A DNA stretch of 64,000 bases from positions 48,302,695 to 48,366,694 of the forward strand of contig CM049316.1 of the NCBI GenBank assembly GCA_026874595.1, in the 5' to 3' direction. How positions within the stretch are numbered: the stretch's first letter is position 1; every line of letters starts with the position of its first letter. Shown here in pieces: positions 47,726-58,714 of this stretch. The DNA is from Sipunculus nudus (taxonomy: Eukaryota > Annelida > Sipuncula > Golfingiida > Sipunculidae). The translations under genes were made by a program, and so were the position numbers. The notes below the pieces were generated by a model, which had not been told where the DNA came from, made no database searches, and saw only the letters and a program-made list of their open reading frames with translations.

Positions 47726-48242
47726 TTAAAGGGGCCCAATAACCTATAAAGCATGTTGATATAACACGAAAAATAGCTTCTTCCTTTAAAATTAATCTGT
47801 ACCTGCCAATATATTGCCTTGAAACCGTTTGCCTACTCCTGAAAACGAGTGTTTAAAAACAGTGTATCGGGCGCGATCACAGGTGTCAACATAAACACAA
47901 CGCGTGGGGTCGTGTGCATCGCGGAGCAATAACTCGTGTCAATCGGGAGATGGCTCGACTGACTTGGCCAAAAAAATGTAATACATGTTCCCGCTGGCTG
48001 AAACATCACGTGTATTAAGGTTAATATTGGGACATCATGTCTTGTGGCCTTGTTATGGTAATCATACACACGTGGACTGTGTTTACCAACACGCAGAGCC
48101 ATAACAAGGTGTTAAACAGCTGTGTGCGAGATACTGAGACTGTGTGCTGGGATGGTTTTGCTGGGAAACGTTTCTATTAAGCAAAATTGAACTGATAGTG
48201 TGAAAGAATAGGACAAGTATTGCTCCTGATTATGTCCCTTAA
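47726..48242. mobile_element. 517-bp element bounded by TTAA, piggyBac-MITE-like
   Basis: It begins TTAA-AGGGGCCCAAT and ends ATGTCCC-TTAA, so AGGG/CCC ends are flanked by TTAA on both sides, as in piggyBac-type insertions. The same end is present at 4767-4778 and the same start at 24734. No transposase is encoded. Placement in a piggyBac-like class is inference from the TTAA boundary only. Confidence 0.55.
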
Positions 48243-48338
48243 ATGGAATAATCTCTAAGATTATCAACGCCTGTCTTAGTCGATCTAAGCCTGTATTAAT
48301 AACTGTAATAATCCATTGAATATTTTAACAGGGATGAT

Positions 48339-48344
48339 TTTATT
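48339..48344 (-). promoter_or_regulatory. Polyadenylation signal AATAAA of the carboxypeptidase gene
   Basis: The minus strand reads AATAAA seven bases after the stop codon at 48352-48354, implying a very short 3' untranslated region. Further signals downstream are possible. Confidence 0.55.
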
Positions 48345-48351
48345 GACATAT

Positions 48352-48530
48352 TTAAGGGATAGCCTCAGCCATGGCGATGATGCCGTCCAGTGTTTCATCT
48401 CCAACTTCAGCGATGAACTCGGGAGGCAGCAGGAAACCAAAGGCCCCCGTGTCCGGGAGCTCCGGAGTGTAGGAGTAGGGGATGTTGGCCCCGGCGAACG
48501 CCCAGTCGTCAGACCCGCCGGCCGAGATGT
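48352..48530 (-). CDS. M14 carboxypeptidase (B-like), last exon
   Basis: Codes for ISAGGSDDWAFAGANIPYSY, TPELPDTGAFGFLLPPEFIA and EVGDETLDGIIAMAEAIP, then stop. The acceptor tatatttcag sits at 48531. The first two exon bases complete a Tyr codon begun in the preceding exon. GGSDDW places Asp at the position that is Ile255 in carboxypeptidase A and Asp255 in carboxypeptidase B, so cleavage of C-terminal Lys/Arg is predicted. The Glu in TPELPDTG is the catalytic Glu270 equivalent; the usual Arg after it (ELRDTG) is Pro. The next 19 exon bases from the splice site are copied many times in the adjoining intron array. Confidence 0.9.
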
Positions 48531-49215
48531 CTGAAATATACAGTATCGTTCGTAACCTGACCCATCGGCCGAGATGTATGAAATATACAGTATCGTTCGT
48601 AACCTGATCCGCCGGCCAAAATGTCTGAAATATATATTATCGTTCGTAACCTGACCCGCCGGCCGAGATGTATGAAATAACTGAACATTATCATCCGCAA
48701 CCTGACCCGGCACCGAGATGTCTGAAATATACAGTATCGTTCGTAACCTGACCGGCCGGCCGAGATGTCTGAAATATACAGTATCGTTCGTAACCTGACC
48801 CACCGGCCGAAATGTATGAAATAACTGAACATTATCGTCCGCAACTTGACCCAGCGCCGAGATGTCTGAAATATACAGTATTGTTCGTAACCTGACCCAC
48901 CGACCGAGATGTCTGAAATATACAGTATCGTTCGTAACCTGACCCGCCGGCCAAGATGTATGAAATATACAGTATCGTTCGTAACCCGACCCGCCGGCGG
49001 AAATGTCTGAAATATACAGTATCGTTCGTAACCTGACCCGCCGGCTGAGATGTATGAAATATACAGTATCGTTCGTAACCTGAACCGCCGGCCGAAATGT
49101 TTGAAATATACAGTATCGATCGTAACCTGACCCGCCGGCTGAAATGTATGAAATAAATTACGGCGGCCGAGATGTATTAAATAAACAGTATCGTCCGCAA
49201 CCTGACCCGGCACGT
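48531..49215 (-). repeat. Acceptor-derived ~47-bp minisatellite in last intron
   Basis: About 15 units. On the minus strand a unit reads from a tatatttcag acceptor through acatctcggccggcgggtc, which equals the first 19 bases of the last exon, then aggttacgaacgatactg. Units start at about 48573, 48620, 48669, 48719, 48766, 48811, 48861, 48910, 48957, 49003, 49050, 49098 and 49145. Roughly half keep the AG (gtctg on the plus strand) and half have gtatg, which destroys it. Three units use a variant with an extra aacattat block. The array, and not a gene, explains open frames of 172 and 238 codons here. Confidence 0.93.
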
Positions 49216-49480
49216 TCTGTCTCATAACACTCGTTAAGTCTTATTAAGTGAAAACGAAATGCTGATCTATTTTGTAATGAAAATCATTTTGTACTTATAA
49301 CATTTTACACACACAAAGGGTTATCATATATTTATTTTTGCGCATGCGTATAAAAGAGTATAAAGATATAAAGATGAGTGGCTATTCCTATTCAGTCCTC
49401 AAAAATTCTACAAGACATTAGCCTACGACAGGTTTTGACAAAACCGGTTTCAAACAAGTCTTTAAATGTTTTAATAGTAA
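49216..49480. other. Unique spacer within last intron
   Basis: About 265 bp of ordinary AT-rich intron between the acceptor array and the 33-bp satellite. Confidence 0.6.
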
Positions 49481-52400
49481 CGCCCTGCCCACACTGATTA
49501 ACCTTAATATAATAACACCAAGCCCAAACATTACTCTTATACTAATTACTCATATATCTTGAAAGTCACGCGCAGCATACATATTAATCTTAACCGCCCA
49601 CACTGAGTATAATAAATAGTTACGCCAAGCCCATACTGATTTATCTTGAAAGTAACGCCAAGCCAATACTGATTTATCTTGATAGTAACGCCAAGCCAAC
49701 ACTGATTTATCTTGAAAGTAATGCCAAAGCCCACACTAATTAATCTTGATAGTAACGCCAGGCCCACACTGAATAATCTTGATAGTAACGCCGAGCCAGC
49801 ACTGATTAATCTTGATAGTAACGTCAAGCCCACACTGATTAATCTTGATAGTAACGCCAAGTGCACGCTGATTTATCTTAATGATAACGCCCTGTCCATA
49901 TTAATATATCTTGACAGTAACGTCCAGCCCATGCCTGTGTCTTTTCCATTATAATATACTTACAGAGCACCTGTGTCTGATATATCTTGATATATCTTTT
50001 TAATACCGCACAGCCCACACTGGTTAAACTTTAAAATAACGCCCAGCCCACACTGGTTAATTTTAATTATAACGCCCAGTCAACACTGATTACAATAACG
50101 CGAAGCATACACAGATTAACCTTTATGGTAACGCCTAGCCCGCACTGATTGATCTTGGTAGTACAGCCAAGCCCACACTGATATATCTTGATATTAACGC
50201 CCAGTCCACACTGATTTATCATAATGATAACCCCAGTCCATACTGATTAACCTTAAAAATAACTCAAGCAAGAACTGATTAATCTTGATAGTAACGCCCA
50301 GACCACAACCCTGTCTGTTCTAAATTACAATATAATTACAGAGCACCCGTGTCTGTTTCATTACAGTATACTTACAGAGCACCTGTGTCTGTTCCGTTAC
50401 AGTATACTTACAGAGCACCTGTGTCTGTTTCATTACAATATACTAAAAGAGCCCCTGTCTGTTACATTACAATATACTTAAAGAGCACCTGTGTCTGTTT
50501 CATTAATATATACTTACAGAGCACCTGTGTATGTTCCATTTAAGTATACTTACAGAGCACCAGTGTCTGATATATCTTGATAAATCTTTATAATACCGCC
50601 AAGCCAGCACTGGTTAATCTTAATAATAACGCCCAGCCTAAACTGGTTCATCTTAATTATTACACCCAGTTCACACTGATTAATCTGTATGATAACGCGA
50701 AGCATACACTGATTAATTTTATGGTAACGCCTAGCCCGCCCTGATTGATCCTTAGAGTAACGCCCAGCCCACACTGATATATCTTGATAGTAACACTCAG
50801 TCCACACTAATTTATCTTTATGATAACGCCCAGTCCATACTGAGTAATTTTAATAATAACCCAGATCAGGCTGATATATCTTGGTAATAACGACTAGCGT
50901 ACACTGGTTTATTTAACAATAGCGCCCAGCCCATACTGATTTATCTTGGAAGTATAGCCAAGCCCACACTGATATATCTTGATAGTAACACTCAGTCCAC
51001 ACTAATTTATCTTTATGATAACGCCCAGTCCATACTGAGTAATTTTAATAATAACCCAGATCAGGCTGATATATCTTGGTAATAACGCCTAGCTTACACT
51101 AGTTTATTTAACAATAGCGCCCAAGCCCATACTGATTTATCTTGGTAGTATAGCCAAGCCAACACTGATATATCTTGATAGTAACACTCAGTCCACACTA
51201 ATTTATCTTTATGATAACGCCCAGTCCATACTGAGTAATTTTAATAATAACCCAGATCAGGCTGATATATCTTGGTAATAACGCCTAGCCTACACTGGTT
51301 TATTTAACAATAGCGCCCAGCCCATACTGATTTATCTTGGTAGTATAGCCAAGCCCACACTGATATATCTTGATAGTAACACTCAGTACACACTAATTTA
51401 TCTTTATGATAACGCCCAGTCCATACTGAGTAGTTTTAATAATAACCCAGATCAGGCTGATATATCTTGGTAATAACGCCCAGCCTACACTGGTTTATTT
51501 ACCAATAGCGCCCAGCCCATACTGATTTATCTTGGTAGTATAGCCAAGCCCACACTGATATATCTTGATAGTAACACTCAGTCCACACTAATTTATCTTT
51601 ATGATAACGCCCAGTCCATACTGAGTAGTTTTAATAATAACCCAGATCAGGCTGATATATCTTGGTAATAACGCCTAGCCTACACTGGTTTATTTAACAA
51701 TATCGCCCAGCCAATACTGATTTATCTTGGTAGTATAGCCAAGCCCACATTGATATATCTTGATAGTAACACTCAGTCCACACTAATTTATCTTTATGAT
51801 AACGCCCAGTCCATACTGAGTAATTTTAATAATAACCCAGATCAGGCTGATATATCTTGGTAATAACGCCTAGCTTACACTGGTTTATTTAACAATAGCT
51901 CCCAGCCCATACTGATTTATCTTGGTAGTATAGCCAAGCCCACACTGATATATCTTGATAGTAACACTCAGTCCACACTAATTTATCTTTATGATAACGC
52001 CCAGTCCATACTGAGTAGTTTTAATAATAACCCAGATCAGGCTGATATATCTTGGTAATAACGCCTAGCCGACACTGGTTTATTTACCAATAGCGCCCAG
52101 CCCACACTGATTTATCTTGGTAGTATAGCGAAGCCCGCACTGATATATCTTGATAGTAACACTCAGTCCACACTAATTTATCTTTATGATAACGCCCAGT
52201 CCATACTGAGTAATTTTAATAATAACCCAGATCAGGCTGATATATATTGGTAATAACGCCTAGCCTACACTGGTTTATTTAACAATATCGCCCAGCCAAT
52301 ACTGATTTATCTTGGTAGTATAGCCAAGCCCACATTGATATATCTTGATAGTAACACTCAGTCCACACTAATTTATCTTTATGATAACGCCCAGTCCATA

Positions 52401-55227
52401 CTGAGTAATTTTAATAATAACCCAGATCAGGCTGATATATCTTGGTAATAACGCCTAGCTTACACTGGTTTATTTAACAATAGCTCCCAGCCCATACTGA
52501 TTTATCTTGGTAGTATAGCCAAGCCCACACTGATATATCTTGATAGTAACACTCAGTCCACACTAATTTATCTTTATGATAACGCCCAGTCCATACTGAG
52601 TAGTTTTAATAATAACCCAGATCAGGCTGATATATCTTGGTAATAACGCCTAGCCGACACTGGTTTATTTACCAATAGCGCCCAGCCCACACTGATTTAT
52701 CTTGGTAGTATAGCGAAGCCCGCACTGATATATCTTGATAGTAACACTCAGTCCACACTAATTTATCTTTATGATAACGCCCAGTCCATACTGAGTAATT
52801 TTAATAATAACCCAGATCAGGCTGATATATATTGGTAATAACGCCTAGCCTACACTGGTTTATTTAACAATAGCGCCCACCCCATACTGATTTATCTGGT
52901 AGTATAGCCAAGCCCACACTGATATATCTTGATAGTAACACTCAGTCCACACTAATTTATCTTTATGATAACGCCCAGTCCATACTGAGTAATTTTAATA
53001 ATAACCCAGATCAGGCTGATATATCTTGGTAATAACGCCTAGCCTACATTGGTTTATTTAACAATAGGGCCCAGCCCATACTGATTTATCTTGGTAGTAT
53101 AGCAAAGCCCACACTGATATATCTTGATGGTAACGCCCAGCCCACACTGATATATCTTGATAGTAACACTCAGTCCACACTAATTTATCTTTATGATAAC
53201 GCCCAGTCCATACTGAGTAGTTTTAATAATAACCCAGATCAGGCTGATATATCTTGGTAATAACGCCTAGCTTACACTGGTTTATTTAACAATAGCGCCC
53301 AGCCCATACTGATTTATCTTGGTAGTAAAGCAAAGCCCACACTGATATATCTTGATAGTAACGCCCAGCCCACACTGGTATATTTTGATAGTAACACTAA
53401 GTCCACACTAATTTATCTTTATGATGACGCCCAGTCCATACTGAGTAATTTTAATAATAACCCAGATCAGGCTGATATATCTTGGTAATAACGCCTAGCC
53501 TACACTGTTTTATTTAACAATAGCGCCCAGCCCATACTGATTTATCTGGTAGTATAGCCAAGCCCACACTGATATATCTTGATAGTAACACTCAGTCCAC
53601 AATAATTTATCTTTATGATAACGCCCAGTCCATACTGAGTAATTTTAATAATAACCCAGATCAGGCTGATATATCTTGGTAATAACGCCTAGCCTACATT
53701 GGTTTATTTAACAATAGGGCCCAGCCCATACTGATTTATCTTGGTAGTATAGCAAAGCCCACACTGATATATCTTGATGGTAACGCCCAGCCCACACTGA
53801 TATATCTTGATTGTAACACTCAGTCCACACTAATTTATCTTTATGATAACGCCCAGTCTATACTGAGAAGTTTTAATAATAACCCAGATCAGGCTGATAT
53901 ATCTTGGTAATAACGCCTAGCCTACACTGGTTTATTTAACAATAGCGCCCAGCCCATACTGATTTATCTTGGTAGTATAGCCGAGCCCACACTGATATAT
54001 CTTGATAGTAACACTCAGTCCACACTAATTTATCTTTATGATAACGCCCAGTCATACTGAGTAATTTTAATAATAACCCAGATCAGGCTGATATATCTTG
54101 GTAATAACGCCTAGCTTACACTGGTTTATTTAACAATAGCGCCCAGCCCATACTGATTTATCTTGGTAGTATAGCCAAGCCCACACTGATATATCTTGAT
54201 AGTAACACTCAGTCCACACTTATTTATCTTTATGATAACGCCCAGTCCATACTGAGTAGTTTTAATAATAACCCAGATCAGGCTGATATATCTTGGTAAT
54301 AACGCCTAGCCTACACTGGTTTATTTACCAATAGCGCCCAGCCCATACTGATTTATCTTGGTAGTATAGCCAAGCCCACACTGATATATCTTGATAGTAA
54401 CACTCAGTCCACACTAATTTATCTTTATGTTAACGCCCAGTCCATACTGAGTAATTTTAATAATAACCCAGATCAGGCTGATATATCTTGGTATTAACGC
54501 TTAGCCTACACTGGTTTATTTAACAATAGCGCCCAGCCCATACTGATTTATCTTGGTAGTAAAGCAAAGCCCACACTGATATATCTTGATGGTAACGCCC
54601 AGCCAACACTGATATATCTTGATAGTAACACTCAGTCCACACTAATTTATTTTTATGATAACGCCCAGTCCATACTGAGTAGTTTTAATAATAACCCAGA
54701 TCAGGCTGATATATCTTGGTAATAACGCCTAGCTTACACTGGTTTATTTAACAATAGCGCCCAGCCCATACTGATTTATCTTGGTAGTAAAGCAAAGCCC
54801 ACACTGATATATCTTGATAGTAACGCCCAGCCCACACTGGTATATTTTGATAGTAACACTAAGTCCACACTAATTTATCTTTATGATGACGCCCAGTCCA
54901 TACTGAGTAATTTTAATAATAACCCAGATCAGGCTGATATATCTTGGTAATAACGCCTAGCCTACACTGGTTTATTTAACAATAGCGCCCAGCCCATACT
55001 GATTTATTTTGATAGTAACGCCAAGCCCACACTGATATATCTTGATAGTAACGCCAAGCCCACACTGATTTATCTTGATAGTAACGCAAAGCCAACACTG
55101 ATATATCTTGAAAGTCGCGACCAGCCCATACTGATTAATCTTGATAGTAATGCCTAGTCCACAATGATTTATCTTAATAATAACGCCCAGTCCATATTGA
55201 TATATCTTGATAGTAACGCCCAGCCAA
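49481..55227. repeat. 33-bp satellite with ~195-bp higher-order units in last intron
   Basis: The monomer is about 33 bp, for example cgcccagcccacactgatta plus atcttgatagtaa. From 50.88 to 55.0 kb six diverged monomers form a higher-order unit of 194-197 bp; the start aataacgcc recurs at 51081, 51278, 51472 and 51668. Longer duplications are overlaid: a variant with caatatcgcccagccaatac at 51697 and 52283 (588 bp, three units), a gggcccag variant at 53061 and 53711 (650 bp), and a ggtagtaaagcaaagccc variant at 53321 and 54783 (1462 bp). Non-coding. Confidence 0.92.
50320..50580 (-). repeat. Donor-derived 36-bp units, inner cluster
   Basis: About seven units like those at 55228-55510 (acagagcacctgtgtctgtt, ccattacagtatactt) sit inside the satellite, and one more lies near 49963. 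The boundary reads cacctgtgtctgatatatct in both places, where a donor unit runs straight into a satellite monomer. Confidence 0.88.
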
Positions 55228-55510
55228 CGCCCGAGTCTGTTCCATTACAATATACTTACAGAGCACCCGAGTCTGTTCCATTACAGCTACTCAGAGAGCA
55301 CCTGTGTCTGTTCCATTACAGTCTACTTACAGAGCACCTGTGTCTGTTCAATTACAGTCTACTTACAGAGCACCTGTGTCTATTCGATTACAGTCTACTT
55401 ACAGAGCACCTGTATCTGTTCCATTACAGTCTACTTACAGAGCACCTCTGCCTATTCCATTACAGTATACTTACAGAGCACCGGTGCCTGTTCCATTACA
55501 GTATACTTAC
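55228..55510 (-). repeat. Donor-derived 36-bp minisatellite next to the 5' splice site
   Basis: The exon-like 'agagcac' block on the plus strand recurs at 55260, 55295, 55331, 55367, 55403, 55439, 55475 and finally at the true exon end, 55511; spacing is 36 bp except one 35. On the minus strand a unit reads cacaggtgctct (the last 12 exon bases) then gtaagtatactgtaatggaa. Each unit thus repeats the complete 5' splice site; one unit (55295) has lost it by mutation. Confidence 0.95.
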
Positions 55511-55595
55511 AGAGCACCTGTGCTGCTGCTCCCACAGTGTACGCTCTTCCGTTCTTTGCGGTGATGGCATCAGCGGCGATATCACCCACCCTCAG
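55511..55595 (-). CDS. M14 carboxypeptidase (B-like), penultimate exon
   Basis: Codes for LRVGDIAADAITAKNGRAYT and VGAAAQVL plus one base of a Tyr codon. Acceptor atatttaag at 55596; donor CTCT-GTAAGTA at 55510. The length of 85 bp (28 codons plus one base) fits the two-base start of the next exon. In the M14 family this segment is the helix and the VGxxAxxLY stretch leading to the flexible Tyr248, whose codon is split by the last intron. The last 12 bases of the exon are the seed of the 36-bp array that follows. Confidence 0.9.
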
Positions 55596-56655
55596 CTTAA
55601 ATATATAATAAGAAATATGAATATAAAATGTATAAGAATTAATGTATTAATGAATAAATATCTTGGTTCGATATAATATGTAATGAGTGTCATCTATTTA
55701 TCTTTATTTATGTCTGAGAAAGCAGGTTTATCACGCAAATGAAAATAACGTGAATTGTTTTTAAAAAGCAGACAGCGCACCAGGCTGTCGGAAAGAATCG
55801 TTTGTCAGGGAGAATATGGGACAGTTTGCTGTTTATGAATATTTTTTTTTTGCATATGGAACGCATATTCATCATAAATAGTTTAAGAGCAGCATAAGAC
55901 TGATATTGCCTCCGTTATTTTTAATTAATTGTGCATTATTGTACGAATTTTGTACGAATTCCTTGAAAAGCATTAATATCCTACGAATTCATGCACTGAT
56001 TCTCTTGAAATTTAACGTGCATGTTAAGTAGTTGTCCGAATTGATTGCAAAATCATGTTCGATGATTGAAGAAATAAAACAAATGATGATCGGTTGGCAA
56101 TCGAATATTTTGCATACCTTTTATATTACCGTATAATCTGCTGTATATCACCACACCCAAAAAATATTTACTTAAAATATTGTACATCGCGCTGAGAGGT
56201 AAAGGTACCGGCCGGGTTGTTGACATAATCGTTTATGATTGATTACGCAAATTCACATGCAACCAATTTAATCGATTATGAAAGAAAAAGACAAATCATC
56301 GATTTAATCGATTAATCGGGACACCACTAATTTGAATTCTACAAAGTCTGAACAAAACTGGAAAACAGTTGTTTTTAATTTGATTAAAAGTTGTGAATGT
56401 TAGGCCATAACACCAAAAGTTCATGTTTAGCACCTGAGCATCATGACCTCACGTAACTTCTGCTTTTTGTAATTATAAGTATTTTGTTACTTTGATTGGT
56501 TTGTATAATTTGGTTACCTGGTGGAATCTGGTAAAAGAAAGTGGGATATATCGATATAAATTCACATCACCACTCAAGCTTGTTCTGCTAAAATAAAATA
56601 ACATTTTTCATGATAAATTAGGACATATTTCTTAAACATGGAGAGGGTGACATAC
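55596..56655 (-). other. Carboxypeptidase intron, 1,060 bp
   Basis: Begins gtatgt on the minus strand after GAGCTG and ends ttaag. AT-rich, no repeat array or gene recognised. Confidence 0.75.
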
Positions 56656-56858
56656 CAGCTCGCTGTAGTTAGGAGGATCGTCATATGAATATGCCCATGG
56701 GGTCAGCCAGTACTGCCCGAAGGAGTGGAATGACACGTATGCTGTACAGGTTGCGCTGATGGCCTGTACTGCGTCGCGGATGTTGGCACAGCTCGGCTCG
56801 CTGAACGCTGACGGGCCTCTGTAGATGTCAGAGCAGGGGTCGCCACTGGAACCACCGC
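56656..56858 (-). CDS. M14 carboxypeptidase (B-like), catalytic exon with His196 equivalent
   Basis: Codes for GGSSGDPCSDIYRGPSAFSE, PSCANIRDAVQAISATC and TAYVSFHSFGQYWLTPWAYS, then YDDPPNYSEL. The His in SFHSFGQYW is the third zinc ligand (His196 in bovine carboxypeptidase A); DPCSDIYRGPSAFSEP is the family-typical stretch before it. Acceptor tttcttccag at 56859, donor CTG-GTATGT at 56655. The exon is 203 bp: two bases finish a Gly codon from the previous exon, then 67 codons. The open frame seen upstream of 56858 is intron read-through. Confidence 0.93.
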
Positions 56859-57417
56859 CTGGAAGAAATATACCAGTGTTACCAGGGGCACAAATAAAGC
56901 TCAAACAGGGCGTAGGCAAAGTCCGGAAGAGAGGCATCCCCTCCGCAGTGTTAAATTTATGATTTGGCTTGCTTCCATTCGAGCTGAGCAACAGCAATTG
57001 GGTTTTGTCCGTCGTCCATCCGTTCGTTAGCGCTACAGCGTCACTGTTAGACGGACACTGTCACATGTCCCGGTGAATTCCCCAAGACAACCCGAAATAA
57101 AAGTCACAGTCACAAATATTCTACTAGATGTGAAGAATAATTACCAGTCTGCGCTCCCTAAAGTTCATGATCTTCCAAGTATGAATAAAGAACAATGCAC
57201 TTCATTTACACATAAAGGCCTATCCTTGTCAGCGTGCGAAATTTATAATAAATAGGATTTCCTACAATATGACGAACAAATGTAAAATTTTACAATTACC
57301 AGTCAATTTTAAATAAAATTTCAACGCTTCAACATTTAATAACAACTTCGTAGATTACCTAGCAATTTACGAAGCTTATTAATCTTAATTGCGTTAGCTG
57401 TGACAAGGGCGCAAGTT

Positions 57418-57795
57418 CAAGACTAAGTTTAAGACTGGCATCTGACAGACATGTAAGAATTTTTATTTCTACATTCGAACGTTTACCTTTGGCTGATAAG
57501 CCCGACTTTATTTTGTTAGACACATTTCCTGATCATCATGAAAAGTTTGGACCCACGAAATACTTTAAAATGTGAAAAAACGTGAATTTGCACGATGACA
57601 GCTCTAATAGACTAAGTTTTAGAGTGGCATATTACAGACATGTAAGAATTTTTATTTCTACATTCGAACATTTACCTTTGGCTGATTAGCCCGACTTTAT
57701 TTTGTTAGACACATTTCCTGATCATCATGAAAAAGTTTGGACCCGCGAAATACTTTAAAATGTGAAAAAACGTGAATTTGCACGATGACAGCTCT
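57418..57795. repeat. Tandem duplication of a ~190-bp intron segment
   Basis: agacatgtaagaatttttat and the following 150 bases occur at about 57450 and again 190 bp later; acattcgaac is at 57471 and 57660, cacgatgacagctct at 57591 and 57781. Only a handful of differences separate the copies, so the duplication is young. Confidence 0.9.
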
Positions 57796-58250
57796 ATCAT
57801 TACTAATATTTCATAAAATTTCCCAATAATGATGCACTGATTTTCCATATACAATTTGATCCAGTTATCTTAACCTCATCTCTGCTGTCGCCATCTGCAT
57901 TTCCTTTTTTTCCCCGACTTTAAATAATTTATTTCGAGACAAAAAATAGCAGTCATACAAAAGCATTAAAAAAGCTAACTACATTTATATTTGACTACCA
58001 CAATGAAATGAAATTACTCATAAGACCGAGAAACATCAGAATATCATCAATAAGTTCTCCATGAATGTGCTAGGGATTTGTTTATTTATGACAGTTAGCC
58101 TTAGCCAATATTTTAAGCCGGTGTTGCCACAACTGAATCATGTGTACTGGTTATTTGTGACGGACAGATCAGTCATATCGCAGTATTAATTAACTGACGC
58201 AACAGTCAAATAATTGGTCTTGGAACAAGAAGTGATGTGCCTCATACAGG

Positions 58251-58425
58251 GGTAGGACGTAGCCGAGTGGTTCAGGCGTTGGACTTCGTAGTTGAAGGTC
58301 CCTGGTTCTAACCTCGCCGGTGCTTCAACGAACCGCCGTTGGACCTCAGAGATTCGCTTTATTGTCTAACCAACAGTTTATGACTTCCGGATTATTCCTA
58401 TCCCCGTGCATTTAAAAACTAAATC
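58251..58425 (+). mobile_element. tRNA-derived SINE of a second family
   Basis: A box gtagccgagtgg (58259-58270) and B box ggttctaacctc (58304-58315), followed by a ~100-bp body with ggacctcagagattcgc. The sequence before the A box does not pair with that after the B box, so no acceptor stem forms and it is not a working tRNA. The body differs from the SINEs at 4.9 and 46.2 kb. Confidence 0.65.
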
Positions 58426-58714
58426 CAGAAGGCAATTAAAAATATATCATTCTTATCGTGGAAATACCTTCATTCTCATTCAATAGACAGTGCCACCAAC
58501 AGGTCAGGAATTATCTTTAAAAAAATATGTGCTTCATACAAAAAATATGTCACAGATCATTCTTTTCAGTTGAGTGTCATGACCCATGGGCTACTCGCCT
58601 ATTTTGAAAAAGTTGGCACACAACAGGCTCATTTTAGGCACTCCTATAAAATCACATACCTTCACTACATGTACTTTTTCATGTCGTTGAAAAAATTAAT
58701 TCGAACAACACAGG

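Noticed and set aside
48509-49225. Open frames of 172 and 238 codons on the minus strand with repeated GSGYERYCIFQTS-like words
   Set aside because: They are translations of the 47-bp acceptor-derived array; frame shifts between units and the presence of splice signals in each unit argue against a protein. Only 48352-48530 is coding.
55164-55676. Plus-strand open frames of 86-170 codons rich in REHLCLFHYS or YRAPVSVPLQ repeats
   Set aside because: They come from the 36-bp donor array (12 codons per unit) on the strand opposite to the gene.
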